From Chromohalobacter canadensis (lineage in GTDB: Bacteria > Pseudomonadota > Gammaproteobacteria > Pseudomonadales > Halomonadaceae): a DNA stretch of 64,000 bases. A program made the position numbers and the translations under genes. Positions 55,249 to 64,000 of this stretch are shown one piece after another. The stretch spans positions 1 to 64,000 of the forward strand of contig NZ_JAJQJH010000017.1 in the NCBI RefSeq assembly GCF_029544075.1. Direction: 5' to 3'. Position 1 is the stretch's first letter. Every line of letters begins with the position of its first letter. The notes below the pieces were generated by a model, which had not been told where the DNA came from, searched no databases, and saw only the letters and a list, made by a program, of their open reading frames with translations.

Positions 55249-56904
55249 ATGACGCCAACTCACGCGACGAATGTTCGGCCAGAAGGCATGACCGGACCGC
55301 AGGCCGGCTTGGGTTTCCGGCATTGCCTGACGGTCGTGGCCGCACTGCTGGTGTGGCTCGCCATCGTCTCGCCGGTGCAGGCCGAGGTGACGCCGCAGCG
55401 TGCCCAGGCCTTGCTGCAGGCGCTGGACACCGACGACTTCGATGCCAAGGCCGAGGCCGCCCAGGCCATCGCCGCCAGCGACGCCGCCCAGAAAACTCGC
55501 TGGCTCGAGGCCTTGCTCGACGGCCGTCTGGGACGCGAGCGCCGTGGCGAGCGTTTTTACATCATCACCGATGACAGCGGCCGCGAATGGCCGATCATCG
55601 ACGCCATCACCTTCGAGGAGGCCGGCACCGGCTCCCGGCGCAGCGTCGATGCGTTTCGCATCAACAACGCGCTGCGCACCCAGTTGCAGGGCCTGATCGC
55701 CTCGCTGTCGCTCGACGAAGGCGACGAGGCGACCCGTCTCGAGGCCGCGAAGCGCTTGATCGGCGAGGTCGATGCGCAAAGCGTCGACACGGTCGCCGCG
55801 CAACTCGACGACGAGGAGAGTCCCGCGGTACGCGCCGAGCTCGAAACCGCACTGGCGCTGTATCGCGTGGAGCAGGGCGATGCCGCGGCCCTGGAAACCC
55901 TGCGCGGCAATCTCGACACTCGCGTGCGCAATTCGCTCGCTACCATCGCCGCCGGCGACGCCCCGATCGCCGCCGAGGCCGGCGAGACGCTGGCCGGCAT
56001 CGAGAGCAAGCGTGCCTGGTACGAGCGGGGACAGACGCTGTTCTTCGGCTTGAGTGCCGGGTCGGTGCTGGTGCTGGCGGCGATCGGCCTGGCGATCACC
56101 TTCGGCGTGATGGGGGTGATCAACATGGCGCACGGCGAGCTGATCATGATGGGGGCCTACACCACCTGGATGATTCAGCAACTGTTGCCCGGGCAGCCGG
56201 GGCTGGCCTTGTTGCTGGCGATCCCCGGCGGTTTCCTGGTCGCGGCGGCGTTCGGCATTCTCATCGAGCGCAGCGTGATCCGCTTTCTCAAGGGGCGTCC
56301 GCTCGAGACGCTGCTGGCGACCTTCGGCATCAGCCTGATCCTGCAGCAACTGGTGCGCACGGTGTTCTCGCCGCTCAATCGCCGGGTGGCCTCGCCGGAC
56401 TGGCTGCAGGGCGCATGGCAGATCAACGAGGCCTTGTCGCTGACCCTCAACCGCCTGGGCGTGCTGCTCTTCTGCCTGGTGGTGTTCGCCGCGTTGTGGG
56501 CGCTGATGCGCTACACCCGGCTGGGGCTGGAGGTGCGCGCGGTGACCCAGAATCGTGCCATGGCACGCTCGATGGGCGTGCGCGCCGCGCGGGTGGACAT
56601 GCTCACTTTCGGCCTGGGTGCCGGGGTCGCCGGGCTGGCGGGCGTCGCCCTGTCCCAGATCACCAACGTGGGGCCCAACCTGGGGCAGAGCTATATCGTC
56701 GACTCCTTCCTGGTGGTGGTCTTCGGCGGCGTCGGCAACCTGTGGGGCACCCTGGTCGCCGGCATGTCGCTGGGCGTGATCAATCAGGTCCTGCAGCCCT
56801 GGGTCGGGGCCGTGCTGGCCAAGGTGATCGTGCTGATCGGCGTCATCCTGTTCATTCAGAAACGTCCGCAGGGCCTCTTCGCGCCCAAGGGGCGGACCTC
56901 ATGA
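55249..56904 (+). CDS. urtB: Urea ABC transporter, permease UrtB
   Basis: This 551-residue protein has a signal-like first helix (about 20-43), a periplasmic helical domain of about 220 residues (LLQALDTDDFDAKAEAAQAI, with HEAT-like repeats) and then a LivH-type permease with about eight membrane segments from about residue 265. The extra N-terminal domain is normal for UrtB. Start: ATG 55249 with AAGGA upstream. Its stop overlaps the urtC start (ATGA, 56901-56904). Confidence 0.94.
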   Translation: MTPTHATNVRPEGMTGPQAGLGFRHCLTVVAALLVWLAIVSPVQAEVTPQRAQALLQALDTDDFDAKAEAAQAIAASDAAQKTRWLEALLDGRLGRERRGERFYIITDDSGREWPIIDAITFEEAGTGSRRSVDAFRINNALRTQLQGLIASLSLDEGDEATRLEAAKRLIGEVDAQSVDTVAAQLDDEESPAVRAELETALALYRVEQGDAAALETLRGNLDTRVRNSLATIAAGDAPIAAEAGETLAGIESKRAWYERGQTLFFGLSAGSVLVLAAIGLAITFGVMGVINMAHGELIMMGAYTTWMIQQLLPGQPGLALLLAIPGGFLVAAAFGILIERSVIRFLKGRPLETLLATFGISLILQQLVRTVFSPLNRRVASPDWLQGAWQINEALSLTLNRLGVLLFCLVVFAALWALMRYTRLGLEVRAVTQNRAMARSMGVRAARVDMLTFGLGAGVAGLAGVALSQITNVGPNLGQSYIVDSFLVVVFGGVGNLWGTLVAGMSLGVINQVLQPWVGAVLAKVIVLIGVILFIQKRPQGLFAPKGRTS

Positions 56905-57953
56905 GTCTCGCCACGATGTTCAAACGCAATTCCCTGCTCGATGAACGCTCGACCTGGATCACTAGCGTCGTCCTGATCGTCGGCATGCTGGCGGTGGTCG
57001 TGCTCCATGCCTTGCCGACGGATCATGCCTGGCACCTGAACGGCTCCGTCGTCTCGCTGCTGGGCAAGTACCTGACCTACATGCTGCTGGCGCTGGCGGT
57101 GGATTTGATCTGGGGTTACCTGGGCATCCTGAGCCTGGGCCACGGGGCCTTCTTCGCCCTGGGCGGCTATGCCATGGGGCTCTACCTGACCGCCCAGCAG
57201 GCACCGCTGGCGCCCTGGCAGGCTGTCATGGCTCACTTTCCCGTGGCGGCGCTCGCCGTGATCCTGGCGCCGGGGCTGCTGGCACTGGTCTTCGGCTGGC
57301 TGGCGTTTCGCTCGCGGGTCACCGGCGTGTACTTCTCGATCATCACCCAGGCGCTGACCTTCGCGCTGATGCTGGCCTTCAACCGCAACGAAATGGCCAT
57401 GGGGGGCAGTACCGGGCTGACGCGATTCGATGAGTTGCTGGGCTTCGCGCTCGCCGGCGAAGGCATGACCGTGGCGCTGTTCGTGGCCTCGGGCGTGGCC
57501 GTGCTGCTGGCGTTCTGGGGCTGCAAGGCAGTCACCCGGTCACGGCTCGGGCGGGTGTGCATGGCCACCCGGGACGCCGAGGCACGGGTGCGCTTCATCG
57601 GCTATCGCGTCGAACACGTCAAGCTGGCGGTGTTCGTACTGTCGGCGATGATCGCGGGCGTCGCCGGGGCGCTCTACGTGCCGCAGGTCGGCATCATCAA
57701 CCCGAGCACCTTCGCGCCGCTGTTCTCCATCGAGGTCGTGGTCTGGGTCGCATTGGGCGGCCGCGCCACGCTTTACGGCGCGCTGCTCGGCGCGCTGGTC
57801 GTCAATTATCTCAAGACGGTGCTGACCGGAGTGATGCCGGATGCCTGGCTGTTTCTGCTCGGGGGCTTGTTCGTGGTGGTCACCATGTTCCTGCCGCAGG
57901 GCGTGGCGGGCCTGATGGCGCACCTGCGTCGGCGCCGGGAGGTGACCGCATGA
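56901..57953 (+). CDS. urtC: Urea ABC transporter, permease UrtC
   Basis: This 350-residue LivM-type permease has about eight to ten membrane segments and the blocks LIWGYLGILSLGHGAFFALGGYAMG and GLTRFDELLGF. It pairs with UrtB to form the pore. It is coupled on both sides by ATGA overlaps. Confidence 0.95.
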   Translation: MSLATMFKRNSLLDERSTWITSVVLIVGMLAVVVLHALPTDHAWHLNGSVVSLLGKYLTYMLLALAVDLIWGYLGILSLGHGAFFALGGYAMGLYLTAQQAPLAPWQAVMAHFPVAALAVILAPGLLALVFGWLAFRSRVTGVYFSIITQALTFALMLAFNRNEMAMGGSTGLTRFDELLGFALAGEGMTVALFVASGVAVLLAFWGCKAVTRSRLGRVCMATRDAEARVRFIGYRVEHVKLAVFVLSAMIAGVAGALYVPQVGIINPSTFAPLFSIEVVVWVALGGRATLYGALLGALVVNYLKTVLTGVMPDAWLFLLGGLFVVVTMFLPQGVAGLMAHLRRRREVTA

Positions 57954-58822
57954 GCATGATGGATTCGCAGCGCATGCAACGCCTGCGCGAGTTCGCGCGC
58001 CCCGATCGCGTCTTCGACTTCATGGCACCGGCGGAGTCCCCCGTCGACGTGCGTCACGGACCGATTCTCTACCTCGAGGATGTCAGCGTGAGCTTCGACG
58101 GCTTCAAGGCCATCGACAACCTCAATCTGACCATCGACGACGGCGAGCTGCGCTGCATCATCGGCCCCAACGGCGCGGGCAAGACCACCATGATGGACAT
58201 CATCACCGGTAAGACGCGTCCCGATCGCGGACAGGCTTGGTTCGGCAGCCGCCACAACCTGCTGCAGATGGACGAACCACAGATCGCCAACCTGGGGATC
58301 GGGCGTAAGTTCCAGAAACCCACCGTGTTCGAGGCGTTGTCGGTGAACGCCAACCTCGAGCTGGCGATGGCGGGCGACCGGCGCGTATGGAAGACCTTGC
58401 TGGCCCGCCTCGACCACGAGGGGCGCGAGCGTATCGACGAGGTCATGGAGATCATCGGCCTGAGCGGCGAACGCGACCGGCTGGCCGGCGTGCTCTCGCA
58501 TGGCCAGAAGCAATGGCTGGAGATCGGCATGCTGCTGATGCAGCGCCCGCGGCTGTTGCTGGTCGACGAGCCCGTGGCGGGCATGACCGAGCCGGAAATG
58601 CACCGCACGGCGGAGTTGATGACGCGCCTGGCCGGCCAGCAGTCGGTGGTGGTGGTCGAGCACGACATGGGGTTCGTACGCTCCATCGCCCGTACCGTCA
58701 CCGTGCTGCATCAGGGCAGCGTGCTCGCCGAGGGCAGCATGGACGAGGTCGCCAACGACCCGAAGGTGATCGACGTCTATCTGGGCGGCGACGAATCGTC
58801 CGACGTGCGGGAGGGAACCTGA
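57950..58822 (+). CDS. urtD: Urea ABC transporter, ATPase UrtD
   Basis: This 290-residue ATPase has Walker A GPNGAGKTTMMD (about 73-84), LSHGQKQWLEIG in place of the usual LSGGQ (normal for the LivG/UrtD branch), Walker B LLLVDEPVAGMTEPE and switch His in VVEHDMGFVRSIA. About 38 residues precede the ABC domain. It overlaps urtC by ATGA and urtE by one base. Confidence 0.95.
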   Translation: MSMMDSQRMQRLREFARPDRVFDFMAPAESPVDVRHGPILYLEDVSVSFDGFKAIDNLNLTIDDGELRCIIGPNGAGKTTMMDIITGKTRPDRGQAWFGSRHNLLQMDEPQIANLGIGRKFQKPTVFEALSVNANLELAMAGDRRVWKTLLARLDHEGRERIDEVMEIIGLSGERDRLAGVLSHGQKQWLEIGMLLMQRPRLLLVDEPVAGMTEPEMHRTAELMTRLAGQQSVVVVEHDMGFVRSIARTVTVLHQGSVLAEGSMDEVANDPKVIDVYLGGDESSDVREGT

Positions 58823-59532
58823 TGCTCAGCGTCGACAAGCTCAACCAGTATTACGGCGAAAGCCATATCCTGCGCGATCTCTCGCTGGAGGTACCGGCGG
58901 GGCGCTGCACCTGCGTCATGGGCCGCAACGGAGTGGGCAAGACCACGCTGCTCAAGGCCATCATGGGCGAAGTGGCGGTGCGCGCCGGTCAGGTGCGTTT
59001 CGCCGACGAGAACCTGCTCAAGCGGCGCCCCGAGAGCCGCGCCGACCTGGGCATCGGCTACGTGCCCCAGGGGCGGCAGATCTTCGCCACGCTGAGCGTG
59101 GAGGAGAATCTGCGCATCGGTTTGCCGGCACGGCGCAAGCGTGTGCAAGGTGCGGCGGAGCGGGGCATTCCCGAGCGTATCTACGAACTCTTTCCGGTGC
59201 TTCGGGAAATGCGTCACCGGCGTGGCGGTGACCTGTCCGGCGGCCAGCAGCAGCAACTGGCCATCGGCCGGGCGCTGGTGATCGAGCCGCGCCTGCTGAT
59301 CCTCGACGAACCCGGCGAGGGCATCCAGCCCAACATCGTCGCGCAGATCGGTGAGGTGATACGCCGGCTCAACCAGGAGGACGGGCTCACCGTGTTGCTG
59401 GTCGAGCAGAAGCTGCCGTTCGCGCGCAAGTACGCCGATCGCTTCACGATCATGGACCGGGGGCAGACGGTCGCCGGCGGCGAGATCGGTGAACTCGACG
59501 ATGACCTGATCAAACGGCACCTGACGGTATGA
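58822..59532 (+). CDS. urtE: Urea ABC transporter, ATPase UrtE
   Basis: This 236-residue ATPase has Walker A GRNGVGKTTLLK (about 35-46), signature LSGGQQQQLAIGRAL, Walker B LLILDEPGEGIQPNIV and VLLVEQKLPFARKYADRF. It is the LivF-type partner of UrtD. Its stop overlaps the ureD start (ATGA, 59529-59532), so transport and urease assembly genes are translationally coupled. Confidence 0.96.
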   Translation: MLSVDKLNQYYGESHILRDLSLEVPAGRCTCVMGRNGVGKTTLLKAIMGEVAVRAGQVRFADENLLKRRPESRADLGIGYVPQGRQIFATLSVEENLRIGLPARRKRVQGAAERGIPERIYELFPVLREMRHRRGGDLSGGQQQQLAIGRALVIEPRLLILDEPGEGIQPNIVAQIGEVIRRLNQEDGLTVLLVEQKLPFARKYADRFTIMDRGQTVAGGEIGELDDDLIKRHLTV

Positions 59533-60470
59533 CGGACTTGTCGTTTCCCGGCCAGGCGGCGTCGCCCGGTGAAGGGGCGGGGCAGACGCCGTCCGGCGGT
59601 TCGGGGCACCGCTTCGACACCCGGCGCCACTGGGCGGCTTCCCTGTCGCTGGGCTTTCGCGATCGCGATGGGCGCACGCGGATGACGCGTGCGCGCCACC
59701 ACGGCCCTCTGCGCGTGCAACGGCCGTTCTATCCCGAAACGGGCCATATTCCCGACGCTCGCTACGCGGAGCCTTGCCATGTGTATCTGTTGCACCCACC
59801 GGGCGGACTGGTCAGCGGCGACGAGCTGCGCATCGACATCGAGGCCGAGCGCGGCGCCCATGCCCTGCTGACCACGCCGGCGGCGACCAAGCTGTATCGC
59901 GCCGATAGCCATGGCGTGTGCTGGGGGCAGCACACGCATCTGACCGTGCGGCCCGGCGCGCTGCTCGAATGGCTGCCGCAGGAAACCCTGTGTTTCGACG
60001 GCGCGCGTGGCATGCAGAGCACGACGCTGGATGTGCAGGGCGATGGCTGCTGCGTGGGCTGGGAAGTCCTGGCGCTGGGGCGTCCCGCCAGCCAGTTGCC
60101 GTTCGTCAGCGGACGGGTCGAGCAGCGCTTCGCGTTGACGCGCGACGGACGCCCGCTATGGCGTGAACGTCAGCCGCTCGATCCCATGCATTCACGGTTC
60201 CACGGCTATTGGGGACAGGGCGGCAGTACGGTGCAGGCGACGCTCTGGGCAGTGGGGCTGACGGCGCCGCAGGCCGCGGTGGAGGCTCTGAGGGAATGCT
60301 TGCCGGCATCGCGGCACTGGGCCGTCACCCAGCGCCGCGACGTGCTCCTGCTGCGCTATCTGGGCGATGAGCGCAATGCCGCCTGGGAGGTTTGTCAGCA
60401 GGCCTGGGAGGTGCTGCGGCCCTGGCTGTCGTCACGGCAGGCCAGCGTGCCGCGGATCTGGATGACCTGA
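59529..60470 (+). CDS. ureD: Urease accessory protein UreD
   Basis: This 313-residue urease chaperone helps deliver nickel with UreF and UreG. RARHHGPLRVQRPFYPE, YLLHPPGGLVSGDELRID and LLTTPAATKLYR are its conserved blocks. About 45 residues at the N-terminus are a variable Gly/Pro/Ser-rich leader. It overlaps urtE. Confidence 0.94.
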   Translation: MTDLSFPGQAASPGEGAGQTPSGGSGHRFDTRRHWAASLSLGFRDRDGRTRMTRARHHGPLRVQRPFYPETGHIPDARYAEPCHVYLLHPPGGLVSGDELRIDIEAERGAHALLTTPAATKLYRADSHGVCWGQHTHLTVRPGALLEWLPQETLCFDGARGMQSTTLDVQGDGCCVGWEVLALGRPASQLPFVSGRVEQRFALTRDGRPLWRERQPLDPMHSRFHGYWGQGGSTVQATLWAVGLTAPQAAVEALRECLPASRHWAVTQRRDVLLLRYLGDERNAAWEVCQQAWEVLRPWLSSRQASVPRIWMT

Positions 60471-60512
60471 CGACGGCCCGACGCCCGAATTCATCAAGAG
60501 AGAGTTGCCGAT

Positions 60513-60815
60513 ATGGAATTGACCCCGAGAGACAAGGACAAGCTGCTGCTGTTTTCCGCCGCGCAACTTGCCGAACGACGCCGTGCCCGTGGCCTCAAGC
60601 TCAACTACCCCGAGGCGGTGGCCTTGATCAGCTTCGAGATCCTGGAAGGCGCGCGCGACGGCAAGAGCGTCGCCGAACTGATGAGCGCCGGGCGCGAGAT
60701 CCTGACCCGCGACGACGTCATGGAAGGCGTGGCCGAGATGGTCGATGAGGTGCAGGTCGAGGCGACGTTCCCGGACGGCACCAAGCTGGTCACAGTTCAT
60801 AGCCCGATTGTGTGA
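60513..60815 (+). CDS. ureA: Urease gamma subunit
   Basis: This 100-residue structural subunit has [27 protein letters not shown] at the N-terminus and the block [24 protein letters not shown]. Separate gamma, beta and alpha subunits are the common bacterial layout. Confidence 0.97.
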   Translation: MELTPRDKDKLLLFSAAQLAERRRARGLKLNYPEAVALISFEILEGARDGKSVAELMSAGREILTRDDVMEGVAEMVDEVQVEATFPDGTKLVTVHSPIV

Positions 60816-60869
60816 CGGAGTCCGCAATGGCTGCGCTCGCGCATTTCAGTAACCTCGTAAGGAGGCGCC

Positions 60870-61198
60870 ATGATTCCCGGTGAATACCAGTTGCAGGACG
60901 GCGAGATCGAACTCTGCGCAGGGCGCGAGCGGATCACCGTCGAGGTCGCCAATACCGGCGACCGGCCCATCCAGATCGGGTCGCACTACCACTTTGCCGA
61001 GGCCAACCCGGCCTTGATCTTCGACCGCGACAAGACGCGCGGTTATCGCCTCGACGTGGCGGCGGGCACGGCGATTCGCTTCGAGCCCGGCCAGCGTCGC
61101 GAGGTGACCCTGATTCCCTTCGTCGGCCGGCGGCATATCTACGGCTTTCACGGCGATGTGATGGGCAGCCTCGACCAATCCAGTGCGGGAGGAACGCC

Positions 61199-61202
<4 letters not shown>
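60870..61202 (+). CDS. ureB: Urease beta subunit
   Basis: This 110-residue structural subunit has [29 protein letters not shown] and [30 protein letters not shown] precedes the ATG. It overlaps ureC by ATGA (61199-61202). Confidence 0.97.
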
Positions 61203-62902
<1,700 letters not shown>

Positions 62903-62942
62903 GTCACGCGCCAGGGCGCGTGGCCGAGAGGGAGATTGAACG

Positions 62943-63443
62943 ATGCTGAAACTGATCGAACGCCTGGGGCCGATTGCGGCGGAGCAGGCCGGCGAGACGC
63001 TCACGTTGCCATTCGAGGCGCGCATGCGCGGGCGGCTCAAGGCGGTCAGCGATGCCGGCCGCGAGCTGGGCCTGTTCCTCGATCGTGGCCCGGTGCTGCG
63101 CGACGGCGACGGGCTGCGTGCCGAGAGCGGCGAAGTGGTGCGCGTCCAGGCGGCCGACGAGCCGGTGGTGACGGCACGGATCGAAGGCGCACTGGCGCTG
63201 GCGCGGCTGTGCTATCACCTGGGCAACCGTCACGTGCAACTGGCCATCGCGGGCGACGCGCAACGCGGCTGGGTGCGCTTTCCGCCGGATCACGTGCTCG
63301 AGGAACTGGCCGAGCGGCTGGGCGCGACGCTCGAGCACCACGCGGCACCGTTCGATCCCGAGCCGGGCGCCTATGGCCAGGCGGAAGGCCACGGCCATGG
63401 TCACGATCATCACCACCATCAGGCGTCGGCACATGTCCACTGA
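62943..63443 (+). CDS. ureE: Urease accessory protein UreE (nickel metallochaperone)
   Basis: This 166-residue nickel donor for urease has the UreE N-terminal domain and a C-terminal domain with CYHLGNRHVQLAI (the conserved His for nickel). It ends in a His-rich tail, GHGHGHDHHHHQASAHVH, typical of the nickel-storing form. It overlaps ureF by 11 bases. Confidence 0.96.
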   Translation: MLKLIERLGPIAAEQAGETLTLPFEARMRGRLKAVSDAGRELGLFLDRGPVLRDGDGLRAESGEVVRVQAADEPVVTARIEGALALARLCYHLGNRHVQLAIAGDAQRGWVRFPPDHVLEELAERLGATLEHHAAPFDPEPGAYGQAEGHGHGHDHHHHQASAHVH

Positions 63444-64000
63444 GCCGGTGTCGCAGCACGATCCGCTGGCCCTGGCCGGGCTCATGCAGCTGGTCAGTCC
63501 GGCGTTGCCGATCGGTGCCTTTGCCTGGTCGCAGGGGCTCGAGAGCGCGCTGGAGCTGGGCTGGGTCGATGATGAGGCGAGCCTCGGCGAGTGGCTCGCC
63601 GGCGTGCTCGACGATGGGCTGACCCGCTGCGAATTACCGGTGCTGGCGCGCGCCCATCGCGCCTGGGCGGAGGGCGACGCCGAGGCCCTGGCGCACTGGA
63701 ATGACTGGCTGCAGGCCAATCGTGAAACTCGCGAGCTGCTCGAGGAAGAGCAGCGCCTGGGCGGCACGCTGGTGCGCTTGCTGAGAAGTCTCGATCAGGT
63801 GCCCGTGGCGCCGGTCATGCCCGAGACGCCGGGTTACATAGTGGCCTTTGCTTTGGCGGCACGCGTACGCGGTGTGAGTTGTGAAGATGCCATGCTGGGC
63901 TTCGCCTGGGCGTGGCTGGAAAACCAGTTGACGGTGGCCTGCAAGGCCTTGCCTCTAGGGCAGACGAGTGCTCAGCGTCTCGTCGAACGTCTACGCCCGG
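63433..64000 (+). CDS. ureF: Urease accessory protein UreF (5' part)
   Basis: The frame is open from the ATG at 63433 to the window edge (189 codons), so the gene is truncated here. LMQLVSPALPIGAFAWSQGLESALELGWV (about 17-45) is the diagnostic UreF opening, and VAFALAARVRGVSCEDAMLGFAWAWLENQLTVACKALPLGQ is the conserved helix and flap region. UreF is the GTPase-activating partner of UreG in nickel delivery; ureG is expected just outside the window. Confidence 0.95.
   Translation, partial: MSTEPVSQHDPLALAGLMQLVSPALPIGAFAWSQGLESALELGWVDDEASLGEWLAGVLDDGLTRCELPVLARAHRAWAEGDAEALAHWNDWLQANRETRELLEEEQRLGGTLVRLLRSLDQVPVAPVMPETPGYIVAFALAARVRGVSCEDAMLGFAWAWLENQLTVACKALPLGQTSAQRLVERLRP

Noticed and set aside
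53875-56349. An 824-codon open frame on the - strand across urtA and urtB
   Set aside because: It spans two well-identified genes and the gap between them; it is a codon-bias shadow, Arg/His/Gln-rich and without any recognisable family.

Overview
The window comes from a high-GC, Gram-negative gammaproteobacterium, most likely a halophile of the Halomonadaceae (Halomonas/Chromohalobacter type). The basis is gene order and content, not a database match. The block ybeL-leuS-lptE-holA, the block miaB-ybeZ-ybeY-corC-lnt and the order rpe...gph-trpE...trpGDC are gammaproteobacterial. Solute handling is prominent: a betaine/choline-type ABC importer, choline sulfatase, an NhaP-type antiporter, and a urea importer with urease.

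Layout. (1) 1-4617 is an integron-type gene-cassette array: six AT-richer cassettes, all on the + strand, separated by attC-like recombination sites, with no integrase inside the window. The cassettes encode unfamiliar proteins, including a HEPN-like protein and a membrane-anchored coiled-coil protein. (2) 4761-7509 holds a PEBP-family protein, a nitrilase-family amidohydrolase and an MmgE/PrpD protein. (3) 7662-11284 is a four-gene osmoprotectant ABC importer on the - strand. (4) 11607-17006 holds DUF488, holA, lptE, leuS and ybeL. (5) 17267-21251 is a catabolic insert: choline sulfatase, an MDR oxidoreductase and a proline-racemase-family enzyme lacking both usual catalytic cysteines. (6) 21329-26862 is the lnt-corC-ybeY-ybeZ-miaB operon. 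(7) 27366-34736 is a mixed set: SH3/coiled-coil membrane protein, tpm, YajG lipoprotein, MFS, ggt, aldo/keto reductase and an NTP/NDP-exchange-type carrier. (8) 35002-45415 is rpe, GIY-YIG, dihydroxyacetone kinase, ndh, gph and the trp genes. (9) 45516-53490 holds the antiporter, a DUF2905 protein, a YdiJ-type FAD/Fe-S dehydrogenase, serS and cobA. (10) 53845 to the end is urtABCDE-ureDABCEF, one long nitrogen-scavenging operon cut off inside ureF.

Regulation can be read in three places. trpGDC is preceded by a 16-codon leader peptide with tandem Trp codons, a candidate antiterminator and an intrinsic terminator, which is a textbook attenuator. trpE has a second, weaker leader ending Trp-Arg-Trp. 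urtA is preceded by a clean sigma-54 -24/-12 promoter and two NtrC-like sites 63 bp apart, so urea uptake and urease are predicted to respond to nitrogen limitation through NtrC. The cassette array is the part most likely to hold undescribed biology.
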